Source: Candidatus Krumholzibacteriota bacterium
GTDB lineage: Bacteria > Krumholzibacteriota > Krumholzibacteriia > LZORAL124-64-63
Assembly (NCBI GenBank): GCA_024275485.1
Contig: JAJRZA010000022.1
Coordinates: 42,118-106,117 of the forward strand
Reading direction: 5' to 3'
DNA length: 64,000 bases
Position numbers and translations under genes: made by a program. Each line of letters starts with the position of its first letter. Position 1 is the stretch's first letter. This document shows, piece by piece, positions 26,864 through 35,491 of the stretch. The notes under the pieces are model-generated. The model saw only the letters and a program-made list of their open reading frames with translations. It was not told the origin of the DNA and did not search any database.

Positions 26864-27773
26864 AAAAACCTGGGAAATGCCCGACGGGATTTATTCGGCC
26901 TTGGTGACTCCATTCACCGGTGAAGCGGTTGACCACCAAGCCTGGCGCAAAATTATCCAACGGCAGCTGGATGGTGGCGTTTCCGGAATCGTGCCCGTTG
27001 GCTGCACGGGTGAGGCCGCGGTGCTGAGCATTTCCGAAAGGGAATGGCTGATAAAATCAGCCGTGGAGATGTGCGCCGGTAAGTGTGTCGTGGTTGCCGG
27101 TAGTGGCTCCAACAGCACCGCACTGACCCTGGATCTCACCAGACAGGTCAAGCAGTGGGGGGCAGACGCGGCCATGTTGATCTCCCCTTACTACAACAAG
27201 CCCCAACAACACGGCCTGATTGCCCACTACCGCACCGTGGCCCGGTCTGTTGATATCCCCTTGGTTCTTTACAATGTTCCCGGACGAACCGCGGTGAACA
27301 TCCTGCCGGAAACCGCTGCCGAACTTTCGGCCGAAGCCAACATCGTCGCCCTGAAGGAAGCCAGCGGCAATCTGGCTCAAATTGAGCGGGCCATCGCCAT
27401 ATGCGATCTGAAGGTTTTCTCCGGTGATGATGCCCTCAACTTCAACATCTTTGGTCTCGGTGGCCACGGCGCCATCAGTGTGGTGGGCAATCTGTTGCCT
27501 GGTTCCATGGTCCGATTCTGGAATGCCTGGTCTGCCGGAGACATCAACCAGGCCTGGCCCATGGCCAGGGCCTTTGACCCCATCACCAATGCCTGCTTTG
27601 TAGAGAGCAATCCGGTTCCCGTGAAAGAACTGCTCAGTTTGGCGGGGATTTGCAAACGTGATCCCCGGTTGCCACTGATGCCGGTGCAGGAATCCAGCCT
27701 GACTTTCCTTTTGCAGTTTTACGAAGGCACATTGGCGGAGTTGATGGCTCGGGACCTGGAGGGCAAGTCGTGA
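26856..27773 (+). CDS. dapA: 4-hydroxy-tetrahydrodipicolinate synthase
   Basis: A 305-residue class I aldolase-fold enzyme that condenses pyruvate with aspartate semialdehyde. The N-terminal phrase is YSALVTPFTG, followed by GCTGEAAVLS (substrate-binding Thr), the proton-relay Tyr in LVLYNVPGRT near 138 and the Schiff-base Lys in VALKEASGN near 167. Length and motifs are standard. It overlaps dapF by 8 bases and dapB by 4, so the three genes form a coupled dapF-dapA-dapB set placed after the Ig-like lipoprotein. Confidence 0.95.
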   Translation: MTEKTWEMPDGIYSALVTPFTGEAVDHQAWRKIIQRQLDGGVSGIVPVGCTGEAAVLSISEREWLIKSAVEMCAGKCVVVAGSGSNSTALTLDLTRQVKQWGADAAMLISPYYNKPQQHGLIAHYRTVARSVDIPLVLYNVPGRTAVNILPETAAELSAEANIVALKEASGNLAQIERAIAICDLKVFSGDDALNFNIFGLGGHGAISVVGNLLPGSMVRFWNAWSAGDINQAWPMARAFDPITNACFVESNPVPVKELLSLAGICKRDPRLPLMPVQESSLTFLLQFYEGTLAELMARDLEGKS

Positions 27774-28531
27774 ACCCGGAAGTAATACAGGTTGTGGTGC
27801 ATGGGGCAGCCGGCCGCATGGGGAAACTCATCACCCAGCTACTGGAATCTGCTGACGATGTTCAACTGGCTGGACTTGTAACCGAACCTGGACAAGGCTT
27901 GCCACGGGGCGAGTTCCACCCGGATTTTGCCCTGATCGGGCAGGACCAAATGAGTGCCGAATTGCCTGATGGCTGCGTGGTTGTTGATTTCTCCCTGGCA
28001 CCAGCCCTTGATGGGCTTCTCCGGCAAGCCAGGGAACTCAAATCCGGCCTGGTGATGGGAACCACGGGTTTTTCTGAGGAACAAAAGAAAGCCGTGTCCA
28101 CTTTTTCCAGCGAATTCCCGGTGGTGCATGCCGCCAACTTCAGTGTTGGGATCCCCGCCCTGCAGATGCTCTTGCAGGTGTTGGCCAAGACACTGCCCAG
28201 TGGCTTTGATGCCGAGCAGGTGGAGACTCATCATATCACCAAGCTGGACAAGCCCAGTGGAACGGCCGCGCATCTGGCTGCTGTTTATGAAGGAATAAGG
28301 GCGGGGAATACGAAAGTGACAACACACAGCCAACGGCTCGGCGGGACAATCGGCGAACACACCTGGACCTTCAGTGATGCTGAAGAAACCCTGGTCCTGA
28401 CCCACAGAGCCCATTCCCGCCATGCTTTCCTGCGAGGGGTCCTTCCTTCTGTACACTTCGTACACAACCACAAGGCCGGGCTCTACTGCTTGACCGATGT
28501 GCTGCAGGAATTGGCTGGGAATTTGGAATAA
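27770..28531 (+). CDS. dapB: 4-hydroxy-tetrahydrodipicolinate reductase
   Basis: A 253-residue NAD(P)H-dependent reductase of the lysine/diaminopimelate pathway. The nucleotide-binding loop VVVHGAAGRMGKLI is at the N-terminus, GTTGFSEEQ and AANFSVGI follow, and the substrate-binding signature ETHHITKLDKPSGTA lies near 150. The usual second histidine position is covered by HHIT, and LTHRAHSRHAFLRG supplies the dimer and substrate loop. The GTG start overlaps the dapA stop. It is the last gene of the set; after it comes a 228-base gap before the convergent rpsT gene. Confidence 0.94.
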   Translation: MNPEVIQVVVHGAAGRMGKLITQLLESADDVQLAGLVTEPGQGLPRGEFHPDFALIGQDQMSAELPDGCVVVDFSLAPALDGLLRQARELKSGLVMGTTGFSEEQKKAVSTFSSEFPVVHAANFSVGIPALQMLLQVLAKTLPSGFDAEQVETHHITKLDKPSGTAAHLAAVYEGIRAGNTKVTTHSQRLGGTIGEHTWTFSDAEETLVLTHRAHSRHAFLRGVLPSVHFVHNHKAGLYCLTDVLQELAGNLE

Positions 28532-28559
28532 CCTGTCAGCTAGTCGAAAAGGAAACCCC

Positions 28560-28676
28560 ATGGTTCAAACCCAAACACGTCAGCAGGAAAACCTCGTATT
28601 TTTTGCGTTTAAAGTCCGTGCCGTAGGCATCGAACCAGACGAGGGGGCGGAATTCTGGGGAGCTTTGCCGAAATGA
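28560..28676 (+). CDS. Possible 38-residue small protein (unsupported by homology)
   Basis: An ATG at 28560 sits seven bases behind AAGGA (28548-28552) and opens 38 codons to a TGA at 28674-28676. The peptide begins MVQTQTRQQENLVFF and shows no signal, membrane segment or motif I know. It follows dapB by 28 bases. It could be a chance frame: the region is a convergent intergenic gap and no codon-bias evidence is strong at this length. Confidence 0.25.
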   Translation: MVQTQTRQQENLVFFAFKVRAVGIEPDEGAEFWGALPK

Positions 28677-28704
28677 TCAGCTTATTGAGTTGCAGGTGCA
28701 AGAA

Positions 28705-28732
28705 AGAGGGCTCTCCCTAAGGGGAGCCCTCT
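28705..28732 (-). terminator. Strong hairpin terminator between dapB and rpsT
   Basis: A stem of about 12-14 pairs (AGAGGGCTC...GAGCCCTCT) encloses the loop CTAA. On the minus strand it is followed by TTTCTTG, so it mainly ends rpsT. On the plus strand there is no T run, though the stem could also slow transcripts coming from dapB. Confidence 0.75.
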
Positions 28733-28759
28733 AAAATATCGAACCAAGTGGTCCGAAGA

Positions 28760-29014
28760 CTACTTGGTAGTGGCTGCGAAGCGACCTTTCAGGCGTGCAG
28801 CGCGGGACCGTGGCATCAAGCCTTTGCGGGCGTTGGTGTCGATCAGGCTGTACATATTGCGCAGGGCGACTGTTTTTTCTTCATCAGTCGCTTCACCAAT
28901 AGTGGCGCGGAATCTTTTCATCGCCGAGCGCATCGCTGCACGATTCTGGCTGTTGGACAAGTTCGCCTTTCTGCTTGTTTTCAGGCGCTTCTTGCAACTC
29001 TTATTGTGTGGCAC
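28760..29014 (-). CDS. rpsT: 30S ribosomal protein S20
   Basis: An 84-residue, very basic helical protein that binds 16S rRNA early in 30S assembly. The N-terminal RLKTSRKANLSNSQNRAAMRSAMKRFR and the C-terminal NARKGLMPRSRAARLKGRF are typical of bacterial S20. It starts with GTG at 29014 behind a perfect GGAGGT. It is the only complete minus-strand gene in the window and is bounded by its own promoter and terminator, as is usual for rpsT. It is divergent from uvrC, with only 59 bases between the start codons. Confidence 0.96.
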   Translation of the reverse strand: MPHNKSCKKRLKTSRKANLSNSQNRAAMRSAMKRFRATIGEATDEEKTVALRNMYSLIDTNARKGLMPRSRAARLKGRFAATTK

Positions 29015-29051
29015 GTCAGTAGACCTCCGTTTGAGACGTTATAGGCGCGAG

Positions 29052-29080
29052 AATCTAATAGGAATAAGGCTCAATGTCAA
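29052..29080 (-). promoter_or_regulatory. Sigma70 promoter of rpsT
   Basis: On the minus strand TTGACA (29080-29075) and TAGATT (29057-29052) are spaced by 17 bases. Transcription would start near 29045, leaving a leader of about 30 bases with GGAGGT. The -35 box overlaps the ATG and second codon of uvrC, so rpsT transcription initiation and uvrC translation initiation use the same DNA. Confidence 0.8.
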
Positions 29081-30951
29081 GCGAATCAAAGAAAGACCAA
29101 CCTGAACTGGAGTTGGAGGAGAAACTGTCCCTGCTGCCGTCGGCTCCCGGTGTCTATCTCCATAAGAACAAACAGGGTAAGGTGATATACGTTGGTAAGG
29201 CCAAGCACCTGACCCAGCGTGTGCGTTCCTATTTTCACACTGGTGGGGAAAAAGATACCAAAACTTTGCTCCTGGTCAAACAGATCCGGGATTTTGACTA
29301 TATCGTCACCGACAACGACGCCGACGCCCTGGTCTTGGAAAATCAACTCATCAAGGAATATCGTCCGCTGTACAATGTTCGGTTGAAGGACGACAAAGCC
29401 TACCCATACCTGCGCATCGGCCTGGAGGAACCTTATCCCCGAATCTCCGTGGTGCGACGCATTGTTGAGGACGGTGCCAAGTACTTTGGTCCCTTCACCA
29501 ACGTCCATGCCATGCGCCAGACCCTGAATTTTGCCGCCGGGGCCTTCCAGGTGCGCACCTGCCACCTTGACTTGCCGGAACAAACCGTGCCCAGGGCCTG
29601 TTTGGATTACCAAATCGGCCGGTGCAGTGCCCCCTGCGTTGAGTACGACACTCTCGAAAACTATGGCCGAAAAGTTCACCGTCTTGTTCGGTTCCTTGAC
29701 GGGGCGGACGATGAAGTCATTTCGGAGCTTCAAAATGAAATGCTGGAAAGCAGCGAAACCCTACGATTTGAAGATGCAGCCAAGATCCGGGATTTGATTG
29801 CCCAGCTGGAAAAAACCACCAACAACAGCCGGCCTGTTTCCGGTGTTCAGGGTAATTGTGATCTCTGTGGTGTATCAAGAGAAGGTGGCGACGCATCAGG
29901 TGTGATTCTCCGGGTTCGCGGTGGAAGGATCATGTCTTCCCTTCATTTCCTTTTATCCGACAAACTGGAGAGTGGCCTGGATGCTTTCATGTCTCAACTT
30001 TTGAGGGAATATTATATCCGGGCCGGTGATATTCCCCCTGTGGTTTACATCAGTCACGAAGTGGAGGATCAACCCAGCTGGCAAAGTTGGCTCAGCGAAC
30101 GCCGAGGGCGTCCCGTCAAGCTCAAATGGCCCCGCCGGGGAGCTAAAAAGGATGCTGTTCAGCTGGCCCACACCAACGCAACCTTCAAGTTGCGGGAAGT
30201 TTTGATGAAGCAGGAGTTGCATCACGCAAAGAAAAGAATTCAGGTTACTCCGGCTGATATTGAACTTCAGGAAACCCTGGACCTGCACACCACTCCCAAA
30301 ACCATAGAGTGCTTTGATATCAGCAATTTCCAGGGTCGAGAAACTGTGGCCTCCCTGGTTTTTTTCAAAGACGGTAAACCCCTAAAAAGCCGTTACCGTC
30401 GTTTCCGTATCAAGACCGTGCAAGGGGTGGACGATTTTGCCAGCATGACCGAAGTCCTGGGCCGGTACTATGGACGCCTTTTGGAGATGGGATTGGCCCC
30501 TGCGGATTTGGTCATGGTCGACGGGGGTTTGGGACAGCTTTCCCGAGCCCGGGAAGTTTTGGGCGGTTACGGTTTGCACGAAACACAGTTGATCGGTTTG
30601 GCCAAGAGAGAAGAGACGATTTACGGTGAGCACGGAGCCCTTAACCTGCCACGCACAAGCGAGGCACTCAAACTTTTGCAACGAGTCAGGGATGAGGCTC
30701 ATCGGTTTGCCATCACCTACCATCGTCTGGTGCGGGATCAAAAAACCACCGCCAGCGAACTGGATCTGATTCCCGGCATCGGCAAGATGAAGAAGTTGGC
30801 CCTTCTGCACCATTTTGGTTCTGTCAAACAGATCCGCAGAGCCACTGGGAATGCATTGGCAGAGGTCAGGGGGATCAACAAGCACGATGTTGTTTCCATC
30901 CTTGAATTTTTTGACCAAACCAGCCGGTCCCCTGAAGGAGGTTCCCGATGA
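29074..30951 (+). CDS. uvrC: UvrABC excinuclease subunit C
   Basis: A 625-residue dual nuclease that makes the 3' and 5' incisions in nucleotide excision repair. Domains in order: GIY-YIG nuclease (about 15-95; GVYLHKNKQGKVIYVGKAKHL), a cysteine cluster (CHLDLPEQ... CLDYQIGRCSAPC), the UVR motif binding UvrB (about 205-240), the RNase H-like domain (about 290-540; ECFDISNFQG and MVDGGLGQLS) and a C-terminal helix-hairpin-helix pair (DLIPGIGKMKKLALL...VRGINKHD). All appear complete. The ATG is preceded by AGGAATAA. The stop overlaps the xerD ATG (ATGA), so the two recombination/repair genes are coupled. Confidence 0.95.
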   Translation: MSSESKKDQPELELEEKLSLLPSAPGVYLHKNKQGKVIYVGKAKHLTQRVRSYFHTGGEKDTKTLLLVKQIRDFDYIVTDNDADALVLENQLIKEYRPLYNVRLKDDKAYPYLRIGLEEPYPRISVVRRIVEDGAKYFGPFTNVHAMRQTLNFAAGAFQVRTCHLDLPEQTVPRACLDYQIGRCSAPCVEYDTLENYGRKVHRLVRFLDGADDEVISELQNEMLESSETLRFEDAAKIRDLIAQLEKTTNNSRPVSGVQGNCDLCGVSREGGDASGVILRVRGGRIMSSLHFLLSDKLESGLDAFMSQLLREYYIRAGDIPPVVYISHEVEDQPSWQSWLSERRGRPVKLKWPRRGAKKDAVQLAHTNATFKLREVLMKQELHHAKKRIQVTPADIELQETLDLHTTPKTIECFDISNFQGRETVASLVFFKDGKPLKSRYRRFRIKTVQGVDDFASMTEVLGRYYGRLLEMGLAPADLVMVDGGLGQLSRAREVLGGYGLHETQLIGLAKREETIYGEHGALNLPRTSEALKLLQRVRDEAHRFAITYHRLVRDQKTTASELDLIPGIGKMKKLALLHHFGSVKQIRRATGNALAEVRGINKHDVVSILEFFDQTSRSPEGGSR

Positions 30952-31850
30952 AATTCAACGTCTGGGATCTGGCTCAGGATTCTTTTCTGGACTACTGTGG
31001 CGCAGAGAAAGGTTTGGCCAAAGCCAGTCTCCTGGCCGCGGAACAGGACCTGGCCCGCCTCAGGAAGTGGAGCGAGGCGGCCGGAATCGCCAGCCCCGGC
31101 GTGCTTCAGGATACCCAGTTGCGCGACTTCCTTTTGGAAGCGGCCAATGATCTGGCCACCTCCTCGCGGGCCCGACTGATGTCCACTCTTCGGTCGTTCT
31201 ACCGTTTTTTGATTGCCGAAGGGATGGCCGTAAGTGATCCCACGGCAACCATCGCCATTGCCCGCAAAGGTCGCAAACTGCCGGTAATTCTTTCGGTGGA
31301 ACAGGTAACCAGGCTGATCGAAAATCTTGATGGGACCCGTCCACGGGAATTGCGGGACCGGGCCATCCTTGAAATATTGTACGGCTGTGGGTGTCGGGTC
31401 AGTGAGTTGTGTGGTATCGACGTGATGGATCTGGATCTCAACGATGATATGCTGCTGCTCAGGGGCAAGGGGAGTAAACAGCGGCTGGTTCCGGTGGGGC
31501 AACCCGCTGCCGAGGCGGTGCATGAGTATTTGTCTTCAGGCCGTGGCCATCTTTTGAAAAGCAAACTCTCGGCAGCGGTTTTTCTGAACCACCGTGGCGG
31601 CAGGCTCTCTCGTGTTTCGGTTTGGAGCATTTTGAAGGATGCTGCTCGTGCAGCCCAGCTACCTGGTGAAATGTCACCGCATACCTTGCGTCACAGTTAT
31701 GCAACCCATTTGTTGGAGGGTGGGGCCGACCTGCGGGTGGTTCAGGAACTTCTGGGGCATGCGGATATCAGCACCACCGAAATTTATACCCACATTGACC
31801 GGACCTGGTTGACCGAGGCCTGGCTGGAAGCACACCCAAGGGCGCGTTGA
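30948..31850 (+). CDS. xerD: Tyrosine site-specific recombinase XerD
   Basis: A 300-residue integrase-family recombinase, the expected partner of XerC in dif recombination. The N-terminal core-binding domain (about 1-90) is followed by the catalytic domain with YGCGCRVSEL (Arg), RGKGSKQRLVP (Lys), [19 protein letters not shown] (His-Arg), LGHADISTTEIYTH (His and nucleophile Tyr). The ending AHPRAR is also close to the end of the XerC in this window. The XerD label rests on the other Xer occupying the xerC locus and on the 300-residue length; the reverse naming cannot be excluded. It is coupled to uvrC by a 4-base overlap, and a weak hairpin follows. Confidence 0.85.
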   Translation: MKFNVWDLAQDSFLDYCGAEKGLAKASLLAAEQDLARLRKWSEAAGIASPGVLQDTQLRDFLLEAANDLATSSRARLMSTLRSFYRFLIAEGMAVSDPTATIAIARKGRKLPVILSVEQVTRLIENLDGTRPRELRDRAILEILYGCGCRVSELCGIDVMDLDLNDDMLLLRGKGSKQRLVPVGQPAAEAVHEYLSSGRGHLLKSKLSAAVFLNHRGGRLSRVSVWSILKDAARAAQLPGEMSPHTLRHSYATHLLEGGADLRVVQELLGHADISTTEIYTHIDRTWLTEAWLEAHPRAR

Positions 31851-31857
31851 GATTCTA

Positions 31858-31877
31858 CATCACTTGTTCGAGTGATG
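31858..31877 (+). terminator. Small hairpin after xerD
   Basis: CATCACT (31858-31864) and AGTGATG (31871-31877) form seven perfect pairs around TGTTCG, just behind the xerD stop. No T tract follows, so it is a weak terminator or an RNA-stabilising stem. Confidence 0.35.
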
Positions 31878-31892
31878 GCGACGCCGTGACCT

Positions 31893-31921
31893 TTGACATC
31901 CCTGCCTACTGATGGTAAATT
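31893..31921 (+). promoter_or_regulatory. Sigma70 promoter for the trpS-scpAB operon
   Basis: A consensus TTGACA at 31893-31898 and TAAATT at 31916-31921 are separated by 17 bases. The predicted start near 31928 leaves a leader of about 54 bases before the TTG of trpS. Confidence 0.75.
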
Positions 31922-31981
31922 TCCCTGATTGGTTAAACCTATCTGCCATTTTTCTGATACAACCTGCCCGAAAGGCCTGTT

Positions 31982-32977
31982 TTGACCGAAAGCAAAAGCA
32001 AAAAAGTCATCCTCAGCGGCATGCGTCCCACCGGGCGTTTGCACTGGGGAAATTACACCGGCGCCCTTGAAAACTGGAACAAGTTGCAGGATGAATACAC
32101 CTGCCACTTCATGGTGGCCGACTGGCACGTTTTGACCACTGCCCTGGACAAGGCCACCGAAATCGGCCGCAACAGCCGTGAGATGTTTCTGGACTGGTTG
32201 GGAGCAGGGCTGGATCCTGATAAATCGGTGCTTTTCATTCAATCCGAGGTCAAGCAGCACGCCGAACTCAACTTGATTCTTTCCATGATGATCAGCATGG
32301 GACGGTTGGAGCGGAACCCTACTTTCAAGGAACAGATCCGGGACTTGAACATGGGTGGGGAGATCAGCTTTGGGCACCTGGGGTACCCGGTGCTGCAGGC
32401 TGCTGATATTCTGGTCTATCAGGCCGACGCCGTTCCAGTGGGCGAAGATCAACTTCCTCACCTGGAACTAACCCGGGAAATGGCCCGAAGATTCAATCGG
32501 ATTTTCGGCAAGGTATTCCCGGAACCGGAACCCTTGGTCACCAAGTTCTCCCGTTTTCCAGGCACCGACGGCAAACGCATGAGCAAGAGCCTGGGCAACA
32601 CCATCGAAATCAGCGCCTCCCCGGAAGATATTATCAAGAAGATGCGCCCAGCCTTCACCGATCCCGCCCGGTTGCGGAAATCCGACCCGGGCAATCCCGA
32701 AATTTGTGCAATCTACACCTGGTACCGGAAATTCATGCCCCAGGAAGTGGAGCAGACCGCCGCCGAATGTCGCACCGCCGCCCGAGGCTGTGTGGACTGC
32801 AAGTTGAAGCTGGCCGATGGCATCATTGAACATTTCGCCCCTCTGCGCGAGCGTCGGGCCGAATACGAAAGCAACCCCGAGCGATTGGATGAAATCATCG
32901 CCGCAGGTTGTGAAAGAGCCCGAGCCGAAGCCGCCTGCACCATGGAAAAAGTTCACCACGCAATGGGCATCGGATAG
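31982..32977 (+). CDS. trpS: Tryptophanyl-tRNA synthetase
   Basis: A 331-residue class I synthetase that charges tRNA-Trp. The HIGH-type motif appears as the GMRPTGRLHWGNYTGA stretch near the N-terminus, and the second signature is GKRMSKSLGN near 198. VADWHVLTT, GHLGYPVLQAADILVYQAD and VGEDQLPHLELTRE are family phrases for tryptophan recognition. It starts at TTG 31982 with GAAAGG upstream, and it is the first gene behind a good promoter. scpA follows within ten bases. I see no tryptophan leader peptide or T-box in the short leader. Confidence 0.95.
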   Translation: MTESKSKKVILSGMRPTGRLHWGNYTGALENWNKLQDEYTCHFMVADWHVLTTALDKATEIGRNSREMFLDWLGAGLDPDKSVLFIQSEVKQHAELNLILSMMISMGRLERNPTFKEQIRDLNMGGEISFGHLGYPVLQAADILVYQADAVPVGEDQLPHLELTREMARRFNRIFGKVFPEPEPLVTKFSRFPGTDGKRMSKSLGNTIEISASPEDIIKKMRPAFTDPARLRKSDPGNPEICAIYTWYRKFMPQEVEQTAAECRTAARGCVDCKLKLADGIIEHFAPLRERRAEYESNPERLDEIIAAGCERARAEAACTMEKVHHAMGIG

Positions 32978-32986
32978 GGGTTGATT

Positions 32987-33916
32987 TTGACCGATACAAA
33001 CAATGAAACCCCCGAAGGACAGGGGCCCGAGACCATTGAAGAATTGGCAGCCAAGGAAGTGGCCAATGAAGTGATGGATGATGGTCACGTCGCCTGGAAC
33101 CTTGATGCCTTGCCGCCGGAGATGGACTATTTTCGCACCAGTGAGGCCTACCAGGTGGAACTGACCGGCTTCCAGGGTCCCATGGACCTCTTGTTGCACT
33201 TGATCCACAAGGATCATATGGACATTTACGACATCCCCATCGCCCACATCACCGAACAGTTCATCAAACATATCAAGGTGATCCAAGCCGTCAGTCTTGA
33301 CAGCGCAGGTGAATTCATCGCCATGGCGGCGACCCTGATGGTGATCAAGATGAAAATGCTGATGCCGTCGCACCGGGAGCACGAAGAAGAGGATGAAGAT
33401 GATCCACGCGCGGAACTGGTCAGACGCCTGCTGGAATATCGTCGTTTCAAGGAGGCCGCCGAATCTCTTCAGAAAGCCGAATCCGAACGCCAACAGTATC
33501 ATTTGCGACAAACCAAATTTCCCTACACGGATCAATTGGATCTTGAGCCGAAGCTGCGCATTGAAATGTTCGATCTGTTGTCGGCATTGGCTGGAATTTT
33601 TGACCGCATTCAAGCCCAGCCATTTCACGAAGTGGAGCGCGAGCCCTTCACCGTGCAGGAAAAAATGAACTTCATCCAGGAATTGGTTGTGGATGGTGCC
33701 AATATCCGTTTCCAAGAGCTCTTTGAAGACGAAACCTTGAAGATGGAGGTCATCGTGACCTTTATTGCCATTCTTGAGCTGGTCAAGAGGGGCTCTCTGC
33801 AGTTTCTTCAAACCACCATCCACGGCCCGATCTGGTTGCAGCTGCCCAGGAGTGAACATTCAGGAAACGATGATGATTCTGATGAGGATTTGAACGAACA
33901 GGAGACGGAAATTTGA
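32987..33916 (+). CDS. scpA: Segregation and condensation protein A (kleisin)
   Basis: A 309-residue kleisin that bridges Smc heads and works with ScpB in chromosome compaction and segregation. The family core starts at VELTGFQGPMDLLLHLIHKDHMDIYDIPI, continues with EFIAMAATLMVIKMKMLMP and EYRRFKEAAE, and ends in a winged-helix region (VTFIAILELVKRG). About 50 acidic residues precede the core, and the C-terminus is also acidic. TTG 32987 is chosen because AGGGG at 32976-32980 is well spaced from it; an upstream in-frame TTG at 32981 is too close. Overlap with scpB by 4 bases matches the usual ScpA-ScpB pairing. Confidence 0.93.
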   Translation: MTDTNNETPEGQGPETIEELAAKEVANEVMDDGHVAWNLDALPPEMDYFRTSEAYQVELTGFQGPMDLLLHLIHKDHMDIYDIPIAHITEQFIKHIKVIQAVSLDSAGEFIAMAATLMVIKMKMLMPSHREHEEEDEDDPRAELVRRLLEYRRFKEAAESLQKAESERQQYHLRQTKFPYTDQLDLEPKLRIEMFDLLSALAGIFDRIQAQPFHEVEREPFTVQEKMNFIQELVVDGANIRFQELFEDETLKMEVIVTFIAILELVKRGSLQFLQTTIHGPIWLQLPRSEHSGNDDDSDEDLNEQETEI

Positions 33917-34656
33917 AACGGGAAATCGAAGCCCTGCTTTTCGCTACCGATACGCCCTTGACCATGGCGCGCTTGAAAAAGCTATTGCCTGGGGTGGAGG
34001 CCGCTGATATTCGCGCTGCCATCCAGGATCTGGATCGCTATTACGAAGAAGGGGAAAACGCCTTCACCGTGGTGGAATTTGGAGGTGGTTGGCAAATCGC
34101 CACCCGTCCTGAATATTCTCCCATCGTGGAGCGCATGCTCAAAGGTCGTCGTTTTTCACGGCTGTCCAAAGCTGGGCTGGAAGTTCTGGCCATCATAGCC
34201 TACCGCCAACCCCTGACCCGCCTGGAGGTGGACGAGATTCGTGGTGTGAACAGCAGCGGTGCCATCAGCACCCTGACTGAACGAAATCTGGCTACCGTGG
34301 TCGGACGCAGCCAGGCTGTGGGCAATCCCCTGCTGTATGGCACCACCAGGGAATTTTTGAATCATTTGGGCTTGAAGGGCCTGGGCCAGCTTCCGGATTT
34401 GCCCGACCTCGAAATAGTGATGGAAGATCGTGACAAGTTGAAGGAATTTGCCAGCAAAATCGGCAGGGATGTTTCCGACGAAGAGTTGGAAGAATATTTC
34501 GCATCCCCGGAAACCCAGGACCAGGAATTTCCCCATGAGGAGATGCCTGAACAAGCCGAGAACCCAATGGTTGAAATTGACCCAGACGGGCCCAGCGAAC
34601 CCTCGCCCAACGACGAATCCCATGAGGAGCCTCCACGGGAACATGAGCAATCCTGA
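33913..34656 (+). CDS. scpB: Segregation and condensation protein B
   Basis: A 247-residue protein with two tandem winged-helix domains that dimerises on ScpA. Family phrases are IEALLFATDTPLTMARL, FGGGWQIATRPEY, LSKAGLEVLAIIAYRQPLTRLEVDEIRGV and LYGTTREFLNHLGL. The last about 60 residues are acidic and rich in Pro, longer than the compact family core. Translation begins at a TTG overlapping the scpA stop (TTGA), and the end overlaps rluB by 14 bases. The trpS-scpA-scpB-rluB order is conserved in several phyla. Confidence 0.93.
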   Translation: MKREIEALLFATDTPLTMARLKKLLPGVEAADIRAAIQDLDRYYEEGENAFTVVEFGGGWQIATRPEYSPIVERMLKGRRFSRLSKAGLEVLAIIAYRQPLTRLEVDEIRGVNSSGAISTLTERNLATVVGRSQAVGNPLLYGTTREFLNHLGLKGLGQLPDLPDLEIVMEDRDKLKEFASKIGRDVSDEELEEYFASPETQDQEFPHEEMPEQAENPMVEIDPDGPSEPSPNDESHEEPPREHEQS

Positions 34657-35482
34657 GAAGACCATGAGACTGAACCGCTTCCTGGCTCGCTGTGGGCACG
34701 GCAGTCGTCGCTCCGTGGAAGAGTTGATCCGCCTGGGTCAGGTAGCCATCGGTGGTCAAATCGTCAAGGATATGGGGCGCCAGGTTGACCTTGCCAACGA
34801 CATTGTCACCGTAAACGGCGTTCCCGCCCAAATGCCACGAGACCATCGAATTTACGCATTTCACAAACCCCTCGGGGTGGTTTCCACTCTCAAAGCCCAG
34901 GGTGGGCAACCTTCTTTGCTACCGTATCGTTTGCAGTCGGAAATTGCGGACCGTTTTGTTCCTGTTGGCAGACTTGACTCGGAGACAACCGGGTTGCTCC
35001 TTTGGACTGACGATGGAGACCTGAATCAGGTTTTGTGCAGGCCGGACTCGGGTGTCTGGAAGACCTACGAGGTTGAACTCAGCGCTGATTTGCCCCTGAC
35101 CAGCATCCCTCAATTGACGGAGGGGCAAATTTTTATCGATGGTCGCCAATGCAGGCCTTGTCGACTGGAATTGGCGGAAAACAAAACCACTCGACACTGG
35201 GTCATGCAATTGCACGAAGGCCGGCGGCGCCAGGTTCGGCGTATGTTCAAGAAGGTGGGTGTGAAAGTCACCAGCCTGCATCGGGTTGCGGTGGGCCCCA
35301 TTCAACTGGGTTTGTTGAGACCCGGTGATTTCCGTCGACTGAGCCACGAAGAGGATCAGGCCCTGCGCCGGGAAGTGGCCCAGTCCGTCAAGAGCGGCGA
35401 CTCCAAGAAATCCGGGAAACGGAAAACCGGAATATCCGGCAACCGCTCCCGCAAACGTCGGCCCAAACCGACAGGTCGTTAG
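34643..35482 (+). CDS. rluB: Ribosomal large-subunit pseudouridine synthase B family
   Basis: A 279-residue RsuA/RluB-family pseudouridine synthase acting on rRNA. An N-terminal S4 RNA-binding domain (about 8-60: MRLNRFLARCGHGSRRSVEELI) precedes the catalytic domain with VGRLDSETTGLLLWTDDG, where the Asp is the catalytic residue, and HEGRRRQVRRMF. A basic tail of about 35 residues rich in Lys, Arg and Gly follows. ATG 34643 behind ACGGGA overlaps scpB; the in-frame ATG at 34664 is an alternative. The RluB versus RsuA or RluE target is inferred from the scpB context, so the exact rRNA position is not certain. Confidence 0.87.
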   Translation: MSNPEKTMRLNRFLARCGHGSRRSVEELIRLGQVAIGGQIVKDMGRQVDLANDIVTVNGVPAQMPRDHRIYAFHKPLGVVSTLKAQGGQPSLLPYRLQSEIADRFVPVGRLDSETTGLLLWTDDGDLNQVLCRPDSGVWKTYEVELSADLPLTSIPQLTEGQIFIDGRQCRPCRLELAENKTTRHWVMQLHEGRRRQVRRMFKKVGVKVTSLHRVAVGPIQLGLLRPGDFRRLSHEEDQALRREVAQSVKSGDSKKSGKRKTGISGNRSRKRRPKPTGR

Positions 35483-35491
35483 GGGAAAACG

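Noticed and set aside
29970..31850. xerC/xerD as phage integrases
   Set aside because: Both are in conserved housekeeping contexts (trmFO-xerC-hslVU and uvrC-xerD), have standard lengths, and there are no phage genes or att duplications around them.
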